This document shows, piece after piece, positions 16,531 to 24,482 of a stretch of 64,000 nucleotides of DNA. The notes below the pieces were generated by a model. That model searched no databases. It was not told where the DNA came from and saw nothing but the letters and a program-made list of their open reading frames with translations. Made by a program: the position numbers and the translations under genes. This DNA is from Candidatus Parcubacteria bacterium (GTDB lineage Bacteria > Patescibacteriota > Saccharimonadia > Saccharimonadales > UBA4665): contig JAEYSX010000003.1 of the NCBI GenBank assembly GCA_023434325.1, positions 384,793 through 448,792 of the forward strand, read 5' to 3'. Position 1 is the first letter of the stretch. Each line of letters begins with the position of its first letter.

Positions 16531-17997
16531 ATGGTTACCAGTTTTTTCTTTTATGACTTAGAGACCAGTGGGTTTAGCGCCAAAGAGGCGCGGATTATGC
16601 AGTTCGCGGGTCAGCGGACCGATTTGGAGCTTCGACCCGTTGGCGAGCCGGTTAATCTGTTGATTAAACTTACCAACGACATATTGCCTGATGTCGATGC
16701 CACGCTTATTACCGGCATTACGCCGCAAATGACAATTGCCGACGGCCTGACAGAGGCCGAGTTTCTGCGAGAGTTCGAAAGCAATATTGCCGTTCCTGGT
16801 ACGGTATTTGTCGGCTACAATACGGTGCGTTTTGATGATGAGTTTATGCGCTGCCTGCATTACCGCAATTTTTACGATCCGTACGAATGGCAGTGGCAGG
16901 ATGGCCGCTCGCGCTGGGACATGCTTGATGTCGTGCGTATGACCCGGGCTTTGCGACCCGAGGGTATTGAGTGGCCGTTCGACATTAACGGCAAACCGAC
17001 AAACCGCCTAGAGTTGCTGACCGCGATGAACGGCCTTAGTCACGAGCATGCCCACGACGCGCTGAGCGATGTGACGGCGACTATCGAGGTCGCGCGCCTG
17101 ATTTATAACAAACATAGCAAGTTGTTTGAGTACCTGTTTACGATGCGCGATAAAAAGAAGGTCGCCGAGCTAGTAAATAAAAGCGAGCCGTTTGTGTACA
17201 CGAGCGGTAAGTATCCGGGCGAGTATCAAAAAACCACCGTGGCGCTTAAGATTTGTGACAATCCGCGCAACGGCGGAAACGGCAGCGCGTTAGTATACGA
17301 TCTGCGTCACGATCCTACCGAGTGGATGGGCAAGTCGGCCGAGCAGCTGGCCGAAGCCTGGCGCTGGAAGAAAGACAGCGACGAGCCGCGGTTGCCTGTT
17401 AAGACCATTATGTTTAACCGATGCCCAGCGGTCGCGCCCCTGAGCGTGCTCGACGTCAACAGTCAACAGCGTTTAAGTGTCGACCTTGCTGCTATCAAAA
17501 AACATGCCGCGCTGCTGGGCCAAGACAAAGATTTTGCCGACAAGCTTTGTAAAGCTACCGAAATTTTGGACAAGAAATTCCAAACCACGCTACTGAGCAC
17601 CGATAAAGACGTGGACAACTGTATCTACGACGGCTTTTTTGGTGGTGCCGACAGGCAGGCGATGCGGGTGGTGCGGGCGGCAAAGCCCGAGGAGTTGGGC
17701 GAGCTGGGGCTTGCATTTGAGGATAGCCGTCTTGAGGCTTTGTTGCCGCTGTACAAAGCTCGTAATTATCCCAAATCGCTTACGACCGAAGAACGGCAGC
17801 AGTGGGAAGCATTTCGTGGTCGTAAACTCTTTGAGGGCGGTCAAAAAAGTAAACTTGCAAAGTATTTTGAACGACTGCAAGAGGTGGCGGCGCGCCCCGG
17901 CCTGACTGGCCATCAGCAATATCTGCTAGAAGAGCTAAAACTATACGCCGAAAGCATCATGCCCGACGAGCTTGACGGTCAAGACACGCAGCCGTAA
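16531..17997 (+). CDS. sbcB: Exodeoxyribonuclease I (SbcB-like, DEDD family)
   Basis: This 3'-5' single-strand exonuclease acts in recombination and mismatch repair. The DEDD exonuclease domain has FYDLETSG (D9, E11), then FVGYNTVRFDDEFMR and HEHAHDALSDVTATIEVARL, which supply the remaining acids and His. The SH3-like and C-terminal helical domains of ExoI follow (GKYPGEYQKTTVALKICDNP, YDLRHDP, MFNRCPAVAPLSVL). The 488-aa length fits E. coli ExoI (475 aa). The start at 16531 is preferred because it follows a -10 box and gives the conserved MVTSFFFYDLETSG beginning. Confidence 0.95.
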   Translation: MVTSFFFYDLETSGFSAKEARIMQFAGQRTDLELRPVGEPVNLLIKLTNDILPDVDATLITGITPQMTIADGLTEAEFLREFESNIAVPGTVFVGYNTVRFDDEFMRCLHYRNFYDPYEWQWQDGRSRWDMLDVVRMTRALRPEGIEWPFDINGKPTNRLELLTAMNGLSHEHAHDALSDVTATIEVARLIYNKHSKLFEYLFTMRDKKKVAELVNKSEPFVYTSGKYPGEYQKTTVALKICDNPRNGGNGSALVYDLRHDPTEWMGKSAEQLAEAWRWKKDSDEPRLPVKTIMFNRCPAVAPLSVLDVNSQQRLSVDLAAIKKHAALLGQDKDFADKLCKATEILDKKFQTTLLSTDKDVDNCIYDGFFGGADRQAMRVVRAAKPEELGELGLAFEDSRLEALLPLYKARNYPKSLTTEERQQWEAFRGRKLFEGGQKSKLAKYFERLQEVAARPGLTGHQQYLLEELKLYAESIMPDELDGQDTQP

Positions 17998-18135
17998 GCT
18001 CATATAAAAGAGGTAGTGCCATGCTGCACAATAAACACGTACGAACTTGGTCTGGATTTGTTGACTCCACTCTCTAGCGGGGCGGTTATTGTCCTCGCAC
18101 TCAGTTTTATTACTTGAATTCTGGCGAGGTTTTTT

Positions 18136-18804
18136 ATGATTCGGAAGTTTGATTTTTTGGTGGCTTTGTATGTGTTTGGGATTATGACGGCTGAGCTGAT
18201 GGGGGCAAAGACGTTTCCGCTGATCCAGCAGGATTGGCTGCACCTAAACGCCAGTGTGGCAATTTTTGTATTGCCGCTGTTGTTTACGATTACCGATGTG
18301 GTGGTGGAGGTGCATGGCCGGGCACGGGCGCGCAGCTTGGTGTTTGCGGGTATCTTAATGGTTGCGCTGTTGATGGCTTTTGCGGCGCTTGCGACAAGTC
18401 TGCCGCCCTCGGTGCGGTTTGCTGCCGACGAGGAGGCATTTGACACAGTCTTTGGGGCGTCTATGCGCATCGCAGCGGCTAGCATTGTGGCGTTTGGTGT
18501 GGCCGAACTTTTGGACGTGGCGATATTTAGCAAATTACGTCACGCGCTGCATCATAAAGCGTTGTGGCTGCGCAACAACCTGTCTAACTTTATTTCGATG
18601 CTAGTGGATTCTACGGTGTTCTTGACGCTGGCGTTTTATGCACTTGATAAGCCGCTCGGTGACAATGTCGGATTTTTGGTTGGTATGATTGTGCCGTATT
18701 GGCTTGTAAAATGTGCGTTCTCGGTGCTGCAGACACCGCTCGTGTATTTGGGGGTACGCTGGCTAAGGGGAGGTAATTCCACTGAGGTAAAAGCGGGCGC
18801 CTGA
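18136..18804 (+). CDS. Queuosine-precursor transporter, VUT/YhhQ family
   Basis: A 222-aa membrane protein with about six helices imports queuosine precursors such as preQ0 or preQ1. The signatures are GAKTFPLI near the start, NASVAIFVLPLLFTITDVVV, and LWLRNNLSNFISMLVDSTVF. A 138-nt gap precedes it, and GCGAGG just upstream of the ATG may serve as a weak ribosome site. No preQ1 riboswitch could be recognised in that gap. No queuosine-synthesis gene is in the window, so salvage is the likely mode. tRNA-guanine transglycosylase would be expected elsewhere. Confidence 0.92.
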   Translation: MIRKFDFLVALYVFGIMTAELMGAKTFPLIQQDWLHLNASVAIFVLPLLFTITDVVVEVHGRARARSLVFAGILMVALLMAFAALATSLPPSVRFAADEEAFDTVFGASMRIAAASIVAFGVAELLDVAIFSKLRHALHHKALWLRNNLSNFISMLVDSTVFLTLAFYALDKPLGDNVGFLVGMIVPYWLVKCAFSVLQTPLVYLGVRWLRGGNSTEVKAGA

Positions 18805-18873
18805 GTAAAGTCATGCTGGGGCCGGCTGTAACTTGACTCTGTGTCGAGTGGTGGTACGCACTACGTTATGCGT

Positions 18874-18879
18874 TACAAT
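18874..18879 (+). promoter_or_regulatory. -10 box (TACAAT) of the TVP38-type gene
   Basis: It ends 10 nt before the ATG at 18890 and so decides that start over an in-frame ATG 57 nt upstream. Confidence 0.5.
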
Positions 18880-18889
18880 ACCTACAGCT

Positions 18890-19591
18890 ATGAATCAGCC
18901 GGACAGACGCCAAAAAAAGAGACCGAGCGCACTGCTTATCGCCGCGATCGCGGTAATGTTGGTGGCGATCCTCTCGGTTTTTTTACTCTTTGGCGAACAG
19001 CTGTACGATATCTTTAGTAGTCCCGATCGCTTGCAGCAGCTTGTCGATGAATCAGGGCCGCTGGGGCCGCTTGTGTACATGTTGCTGCAAGTGGTGCAGG
19101 TGTTTTTTGCGCCTGTGCCCGGCCAGGTGGTCGGCTTTGCCGGCGGGTACTTGTTTGGAGTGTGGCTCGGAACGCTCTATAGCATGATTGGGGCGGCGAT
19201 CGGGTTTACGCTGATATTCGTCCTGGTGCGCAGGTTGGGGCGACCCTTTGTCGAATATTTTGTTAATGCAAAGACTTTGAGTAAGTTTGACTATTTGTCA
19301 GAAAGCCGCGGCGTGTTTGTGCTGTTCTTGATTTTTTTGCTGCCGGCTTTTCCGGATGATTTGATCTGTTTTATCGCCGGACTGACCAAGATACGGATTC
19401 GCACGCTGATTATCGTGTCGCTATTAGGAAGATTGCCTGGCTTCTTTGTGCTCAGTTTAACAGGGAGCGGCGCCGCCGAAAGTAACTGGATACTGAGCGC
19501 ATCGGTGTTGGGCGGATCTCTGATTGTCGGTGTAGTGGCGTACTGGCAACGTGTACGGATCGAGCGGTTCGTGCATCGTTTTGTTAAGTAG
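18890..19591 (+). CDS. TVP38/TMEM64-family (DedA superfamily) membrane protein
   Basis: 233 aa with a basic N-terminus and about six membrane segments. The SNARE-associated/VTT core is clear: FFAPVPGQVVGFAGGYLFG, then GAAIGFTLIFVLVRRLGRPF and FLLPAFPDDLICFIAGLT. Relatives are implicated in lipid flipping (undecaprenyl phosphate or phospholipids) and membrane homeostasis. The start is placed at 18890; a 19-residue extension upstream is Cys-rich and overlaps the promoter. A second, more classical DedA protein lies at 22929 on the other strand. Confidence 0.9.
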   Translation: MNQPDRRQKKRPSALLIAAIAVMLVAILSVFLLFGEQLYDIFSSPDRLQQLVDESGPLGPLVYMLLQVVQVFFAPVPGQVVGFAGGYLFGVWLGTLYSMIGAAIGFTLIFVLVRRLGRPFVEYFVNAKTLSKFDYLSESRGVFVLFLIFLLPAFPDDLICFIAGLTKIRIRTLIIVSLLGRLPGFFVLSLTGSGAAESNWILSASVLGGSLIVGVVAYWQRVRIERFVHRFVK

Positions 19592-19650
19592 CTCTCTGAC
19601 GAGCGGGGTGCAGATGTACTGGGCGGGTGGCTAAAAGTATAATATTGCTC

Positions 19651-19656
19651 TATAAT
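19651..19656 (+). promoter_or_regulatory. -10 box (TATAAT) of uvrA
   Basis: A consensus hexamer ends 10 nt before the uvrA ATG; a second TATAAT lies about 13 nt further upstream. No Shine-Dalgarno is present. Confidence 0.55.
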
Positions 19657-19666
19657 ATATCTGTTT

Positions 19667-22477
19667 ATGAGTGAGAAGATTGTCGTCAAGGGTGCACGCG
19701 AGCACAACCTCAAGAATGTAAGCGTTGAGTTGCCGCGAAATAAGCTGGTTGTTGTGACCGGCCTAAGTGGCTCTGGCAAATCTTCGCTGGCGTTTGACAC
19801 TATTTACGCCGAAGGTCAGCGGCGTTATGTCGAGAGCCTGAGCAGCTATGCCCGACAATTCTTAGGGCTCATGGAAAAGCCGGATGTGGATCAGATCGAC
19901 GGCCTGTCGCCGGCGATTAGCATCGACCAAAAGTCTACCAGCCGTAATCCGCGCTCGACCGTTGCGACCGTTACCGAAATTTATGACTATTTGCGTTTGT
20001 TGTTTGCGCGAATTGGCATACCCCATTGTTCGGTGTGCGGCAAGCCTGTTACTCGTCAGACCACCCAGCACATCGTGAATCAGGTTGCCGGTTTACCAAG
20101 TGGCGCAAGACTGATGATTCTAGCGCCTGTTGTTATCGATAAAAAAGGTGCGTTCGAGCACATCCCCGAGCAATACATGCGCGCCGGTTTTGCCCGCGTG
20201 CGTGTGGACGGCGTGGTGTATGCGCTGGATGAATTCCCGGAACTCGACAAAAACTACAAGCACACCATAGAGGTTGTGATTGACCGACTGGTTAACGACG
20301 ACGACAGTCGTACGCGTTTGGCACAATCGGTCGAACAAGGATTAGAGGTCGCCGAGGGTAAGGTAAAGGTACTTAATGCCGACACCGATGAAGAGTCGGT
20401 ATATTCGCTGATGTATGCATGTATCGACCACCCCGAGGTCGCGATCCCTGAGCTGGAGCCACGCACCTTTAGCTTTAACAGCCCACATGGCGCGTGCCCT
20501 GTGTGTACCGGGCTCGGATCGCGGCTCGAAGTCGACCCGGAGCTGGTGATTCCTAACGGCCGCTTAACGATTGCCGAGGGCGCAATTCGTCCGTTTAACC
20601 GCGTTAATGTAGATGCTTGGTATATGAAGAAAATGTCGGCCGTTGCCGAGCGCTATGGTTTTAGCTTGCATGTTCCCACTGGTCAGCTGACGCAGGATCA
20701 GTTGGACAAAATTCTGTATGGAACAGGTAACGAGTCGTACCGAGTCTCTTTGGGTAGCGGCCGAGCGTACGACACGACATACGAGGGTGTTATTCCTAAT
20801 CTGGAACGCCGCCACAAAGAGACCGACAGCGAGTTTATGCGCACCGATATCGAGCGCTTTATGGTGCAAAAGCCATGCTATGCCTGTAAAGGCAAGCGCC
20901 TTAAGCCAGAGGTGTTGGCGATTACGGTCGGCGGCTACTCAATTATGGATATTTGTGAGTTGTCTATCGACGACGCAATTGAGTTTTTTAAGCATGTAAA
21001 GTTTTCTGACAAAGAGCTGCATATCGCACAGCAGGTGATGAAAGAGGTTAATGCGCGTTTGGGCTTTTTGCAGGATGTTGGACTTAATTATCTGACGTTG
21101 CTACGAAGCGCCACGACATTGAGCGGTGGCGAAGCGCAGCGTATTCGGTTGGCCACGCAGATCGGTAGCGGCTTGCAGGGTGTTTTGTATGTGCTTGATG
21201 AGCCGAGCATTGGGCTTCACCAGCGCGATAACGACCGACTTATTCGCACCCTTAAGCACCTGCGTGACTTAGGTAACACGGTGTTGGTTGTCGAGCATGA
21301 CGAAGACACCATCCGTACCGCCGACTACTTGCTCGACATCGGTCCTGGTGCCGGTATTCACGGTGGCCACGTTGTCGCGAGCGGTGTGCCAAAGGACGTC
21401 GAGAAAAATCCCGAGAGCATTACCGGCCAGTACCTTTCTGGCACGAAGACAATTGCCGTACCCAAAAAGCGTCGCGCCGGAAACGGCAATAAATTGGTGA
21501 TCCGCGGCGCACGCGAAAACAACCTCAAAAATGTCGACGTTGAGATTCCGCTTGGCAAGATGGTGGTAGTAAGCGGCGTGTCGGGTAGCGGCAAGTCCAG
21601 TCTTATTAACGATATTTTAGCCAAAGAACTATCGGCTCGCCTGATGCGTGCCAACGCCGTACCTGGCCGTCATGACGAGATCGAGGGCATCAAGCATCTG
21701 GACAAGGCCATTATTATCGACCAGTCGCCGATTGGCCGCACGCCGCGCTCTAATCCGGCGACCTATACCGGCTTGTTTACGCCGATTCGAGAGTTGTTCG
21801 CATCCACGCCCGAGGCCAAGTTGCGTGGCTACCAAGCCGGACGCTTTAGCTTTAATGTTAAGGGCGGCCGCTGCGAGAACTGCTCGGGTGACGGTATTAT
21901 CAAGATCGAGATGCACTTTTTGCCAGATGTGTACGTGCCTTGCGAGGTCTGCCATGGTAAGCGTTACAACCGCGAAGCATTAGAGATCCATTACAAGGGC
22001 AAGACGATTAGTGACGTGCTGGACATGACCTGCGAGCAAGCGCTAGAGTTTTTTGAGAATATTCCGGGGATTGCCCGAAAGCTCCAAACGTTGGTGGACG
22101 TGGGCTTAGGGTATATCGGTCTTGGTCAGCCGGCAACCACACTAAGCGGTGGAGAAGCTCAACGTGTTAAGCTTGCTACCGAGCTGAGTAAGCGACCAAC
22201 CGGCCGCACTTTGTACATCTTGGACGAGCCGACTACGGGTTTGCATATGGCCGATGTCGACAAATTGTTGCAAGTGTTGCACGCCTTGGTTGATACCGGC
22301 AACAGCATGGTTATCATCGAGCACAACCTTGATGTCGTAAAGAACGCCGACCACATTATTGATATGGGTCCCGAGGGCGGTAGCGGCGGCGGTACTGTTG
22401 TGGCTGAGGGAACGCCCGAGCAAGTTGCTAAGCATCCGACCTCGCACACTGCGCAGTTCCTCAAGCGGATGCTATAA
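19667..22477 (+). CDS. uvrA: Excinuclease ABC subunit UvrA
   Basis: UvrA is the damage-recognition ATPase of nucleotide excision repair. Two ABC modules are complete: Walker A GLSGSGKSSLAFDTIY near the start and GVSGSGKSSLINDIL after the middle. Signatures are TLSGGEAQRIRLATQIGSG and TLSGGEAQRVKLATELSK, and Walker B motifs are YVLDEPSIGLHQRDN and YILDEPTTGLHMADV. Zinc modules are seen as CPVCTG with CYACKGKR, and CENCSGDG with CEVCHGKRYN. At 936 aa it is full length (E. coli 940). uvrC lies 11 kb downstream; uvrB is not in the window. Confidence 0.99.
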   Translation: MSEKIVVKGAREHNLKNVSVELPRNKLVVVTGLSGSGKSSLAFDTIYAEGQRRYVESLSSYARQFLGLMEKPDVDQIDGLSPAISIDQKSTSRNPRSTVATVTEIYDYLRLLFARIGIPHCSVCGKPVTRQTTQHIVNQVAGLPSGARLMILAPVVIDKKGAFEHIPEQYMRAGFARVRVDGVVYALDEFPELDKNYKHTIEVVIDRLVNDDDSRTRLAQSVEQGLEVAEGKVKVLNADTDEESVYSLMYACIDHPEVAIPELEPRTFSFNSPHGACPVCTGLGSRLEVDPELVIPNGRLTIAEGAIRPFNRVNVDAWYMKKMSAVAERYGFSLHVPTGQLTQDQLDKILYGTGNESYRVSLGSGRAYDTTYEGVIPNLERRHKETDSEFMRTDIERFMVQKPCYACKGKRLKPEVLAITVGGYSIMDICELSIDDAIEFFKHVKFSDKELHIAQQVMKEVNARLGFLQDVGLNYLTLLRSATTLSGGEAQRIRLATQIGSGLQGVLYVLDEPSIGLHQRDNDRLIRTLKHLRDLGNTVLVVEHDEDTIRTADYLLDIGPGAGIHGGHVVASGVPKDVEKNPESITGQYLSGTKTIAVPKKRRAGNGNKLVIRGARENNLKNVDVEIPLGKMVVVSGVSGSGKSSLINDILAKELSARLMRANAVPGRHDEIEGIKHLDKAIIIDQSPIGRTPRSNPATYTGLFTPIRELFASTPEAKLRGYQAGRFSFNVKGGRCENCSGDGIIKIEMHFLPDVYVPCEVCHGKRYNREALEIHYKGKTISDVLDMTCEQALEFFENIPGIARKLQTLVDVGLGYIGLGQPATTLSGGEAQRVKLATELSKRPTGRTLYILDEPTTGLHMADVDKLLQVLHALVDTGNSMVIIEHNLDVVKNADHIIDMGPEGGSGGGTVVAEGTPEQVAKHPTSHTAQFLKRML

Positions 22478-22486
22478 CCTGGGCTG

Positions 22487-22495
22487 TGATATAGT
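22487..22495 (+). promoter_or_regulatory. Extended -10 (TGATATAGT) of the frameshifted transporter gene
   Basis: It ends 6 nt before the ATG at 22502, the same leaderless layout as intact genes nearby. Confidence 0.5.
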
Positions 22496-22501
22496 GTCCG
22501 T

Positions 22502-22926
22502 ATGATTTACCTGTTTATTGCGCTTGGTTTTTATACGGTAGGGCTTTTGTTTGGTGTTGCCGCCTCCCGAAACGTAAATACCAACTTGGCTGGGGTATCA
22601 CAAATGCTCTTGCTGCGGCCATCCCGCTCGTTGTTGCTTGGCCGTACATGACCAAGGCGACGATCCAGAATCACAAGTTCGGTGTAATTATGGCCGTTTT
22701 GGGCGGTATTTGTATTGCGATATTTGCGATGGCACTTAACAAAAGCTTTACACTAAACAAAGTTGGAATTGTGGCGCCCGTTGTTTTTGGCGGTGCGATT
22801 TTGCTATCGACCGTGCTGAGCGCGCTCGTATTTAAAGAAAGGATCACTGTGCTCGAGGGCGTCGGTCTTGCGGTGCTACTTGTCGGGATGGCGATTATCG
22901 TCTACGCGCGCGCCATGGCTAAATAG
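22502..22926 (+). pseudogene. DMT/SMR-type small membrane transporter, broken by a frameshift
   Basis: From the ATG at 22502 the frame reads MIYLFIALGFYTVGLLFG and then SRNVNTNLAG, but it runs to a stop at 22649. A frame shifted by -1 continues with GITNALAAAIPLVVAWPYM and three more helices to 22926 (VGIVAPVVFGGAILLSTVL, FKERITVLEGVGLAVLLVG). Adding one G to the GGGG run at 22592-22595 joins them into a 141-residue, four- to five-helix protein of the EamA/SMR kind. The promoter, start and downstream half look intact, so the lesion is recent or a sequencing error. Without the join, only a 92-aa C-terminal piece could be made from an internal ATG. Confidence 0.7.
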
Positions 22927-22928
22927 AA

Positions 22929-23609
22929 TTATTTTTTGGTGTCGGGGTCGATTTTGCGTGCGCTCCGGCGGAGGAGAAGTGCAATTTTGTCGCGGACGCC
23001 GCTGCGGATGCGAGGATCGCGCACAATGTGCCAGATCATCGGGCCAAAGCTGATTGCCATGGCTAGGCCGATAGCAAGGAGTAGGAAGTTTTCGACCAAG
23101 TGCGGGTCGACCAAACTGCCCAGCCAATAGCCGAGCATTACGACGACACCGGTCCAAATGCCGGCACCGACGATGTTATAAAGTGCAAAGCGGCCCCGCT
23201 GCATTTTGGCCACGCCGGCAATCATCGGCGCAAAGGTACGCACAATCGGTACAAAACGAGCCATAATAATCGTCTTGCCGCCATGTTGTTGGTAGAAGCC
23301 TTCGGCACGTGCCACGTAGCTTTGCCGAAAAAAGATGCCGTCCTTCTTTTTAAAAAGCCGTGGTCCGAGCCTTCGGCCAATTGTGTAGCCAACATTATCG
23401 CCGATGACTGCACATCCAAAGATGACAATGAGCGCTAAGTAAAGTGGTACGTGGCCTTGTGCAGCAAAGAACCCGACCGTAAAGAGCAGCGTATCGCCGG
23501 GCAGAAAAAATCCGACCAGCAGGCCGGATTCGGCGAATACAATGGACCCTACGATAATCAGAAAAGTCAGGACGCTCGCACCCTCGAGCCAGCTGGTAAC
23601 ATCAATCAT
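22929..23609 (-). CDS. DedA-family membrane protein
   Basis: A classical DedA protein (226 aa from the chosen start) with FAESGLLVGFFLPGDTLLF, GDNVGYTIGRRLG, and ARFVPIVRTFAPMIAGVAKM, the conserved Arg-containing motifs needed for undecaprenyl-phosphate or phospholipid translocation in characterised members. The C-terminal tail is basic. I place the start at 23609, 8 nt after a weak extended -10 (TGATACCCT); an ATG 33 nt upstream is the alternative. It converges tail-to-tail with the broken transporter gene, 2 nt apart. Confidence 0.92.
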   Translation of the reverse strand: MIDVTSWLEGASVLTFLIIVGSIVFAESGLLVGFFLPGDTLLFTVGFFAAQGHVPLYLALIVIFGCAVIGDNVGYTIGRRLGPRLFKKKDGIFFRQSYVARAEGFYQQHGGKTIIMARFVPIVRTFAPMIAGVAKMQRGRFALYNIVGAGIWTGVVVMLGYWLGSLVDPHLVENFLLLAIGLAMAISFGPMIWHIVRDPRIRSGVRDKIALLLRRSARKIDPDTKK

Positions 23610-23696
23610 ACTTGCTAAGGGTATCACAAATGGAATGCGCATGTACTACATTTTTTCAGGGTCGACCACCAGGTTTTGCCTCGCCACTGTCCTCTT

Positions 23697-23705
23697 TGGT
23701 ATACT
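23697..23705 (+). promoter_or_regulatory. Extended -10 (TGGTATACT) upstream of rplY
   Basis: A strong box giving a leader of about 35 nt with a purine-rich ribosome site (agagggagacaggga). A second TACAAT is at 23712-23717. Confidence 0.55.
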
Positions 23706-23747
23706 GGTAGGTACAATTTGATTCTATCCAGAGGGAGACAGGGATAT

Positions 23748-24428
23748 ATGGAAAGCGTAGTATTAGAAGTTCAAAAGCGCGAAGTTACCGGTAAAGCGGT
23801 CAAGCACTTGCGACGAGAAGGCTTTGTGCCTGCCGTCGTGCACGATCACGGCAAGCCGTCTTTGCATGTGCAAGGCAACTACGTCGAGGTCGTAAAGGCT
23901 TACCAGAAGGCCGGTAAGCACCACCCGGTCGACCTGAAGGCTGCTGACCGCAAGTTCACAGTTTTGATTCGTGATGTCGACATTGACCCCGAGCGACACG
24001 AGCTGCGTCACGTCGTATTTAACGCCGTAAAAGCCAACGAAAAGGTTGATGCAGAGGTGCCAGTACGCATCCGCTACGCCGAGGACAACGATTCTTCGCC
24101 AGCCGAGCGCGCCGGATTGATTGTACTCAACCAACTTGACGCGGTTGAGGTAGAGGCATTGCCACGAGATTTGCCAGAGGCGTTAGAGTTTGACGGAGAG
24201 AAGCTTGTTGAGGTGGGTGACAGCCTGACGGTTGCCGATTTGATTGTTCCATCCAATGTAACGGTTAAGACTGACCCGGCTCAGCCATTGGCCACCGTGT
24301 TTGAGCCAAGCGCACTGCAGGCTGCAAATGACGCAGCAGGCGGCACCGCCGAGGATGAAGGCGAAGCCGAAGAAGTTGCCGAAGGCGAAGCTACCGAAGA
24401 AGCCGAGAGTAAAGACGAGCAGAAGTAA
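23748..24428 (+). CDS. rplY: Ribosomal protein bL25, CTC/TL5 type
   Basis: The product is the 5S rRNA-binding protein of the large subunit. It has the N-terminal L25 domain (VLEVQKREVTGKAVKHLRRE, GFVPAVVHDHGKP, LIRDVDIDPERHELRHVVF) and the TL5 C-terminal beta domain (AEVPVRIRYAEDN, LPRDLPEALEFDGEKLVEVG). A Glu/Ala-rich acidic tail of about 35 residues closes the 226-aa chain. The ATG at 23748 follows a GAGGGAGA ribosome site; an upstream in-frame start would add 24 unconserved residues over the promoter. A strong terminator follows. Confidence 0.97.
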   Translation: MESVVLEVQKREVTGKAVKHLRREGFVPAVVHDHGKPSLHVQGNYVEVVKAYQKAGKHHPVDLKAADRKFTVLIRDVDIDPERHELRHVVFNAVKANEKVDAEVPVRIRYAEDNDSSPAERAGLIVLNQLDAVEVEALPRDLPEALEFDGEKLVEVGDSLTVADLIVPSNVTVKTDPAQPLATVFEPSALQAANDAAGGTAEDEGEAEEVAEGEATEEAESKDEQK

Positions 24429-24453
24429 GACTGCCCACCAAAGCTACGTCAAC

Positions 24454-24482
24454 AAAAGCCCGCCAGCAACGGCGGGTTTTTG
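24454..24482. terminator. Bidirectional terminator between rplY and the ABC operon
   Basis: CCCGCC (24459-24464) and GGCGGG (24471-24476) pair around a 6-nt loop. There are T's on the right for rplY, and A's on the left that become T's for the minus-strand operon, whose last stop is at 24483. Confidence 0.9.

Noticed and set aside
18000..18135. preQ1 riboswitch upstream of the VUT transporter
   Set aside because: Neither the preQ1-I pseudoknot signature nor the preQ1-II core could be found by eye.
18833..18889. A 19-residue N-terminal extension of the TVP38-type protein
   Set aside because: It is Cys-rich and unconserved in character, and it overlaps the TACAAT box located 10 nt before the chosen ATG.
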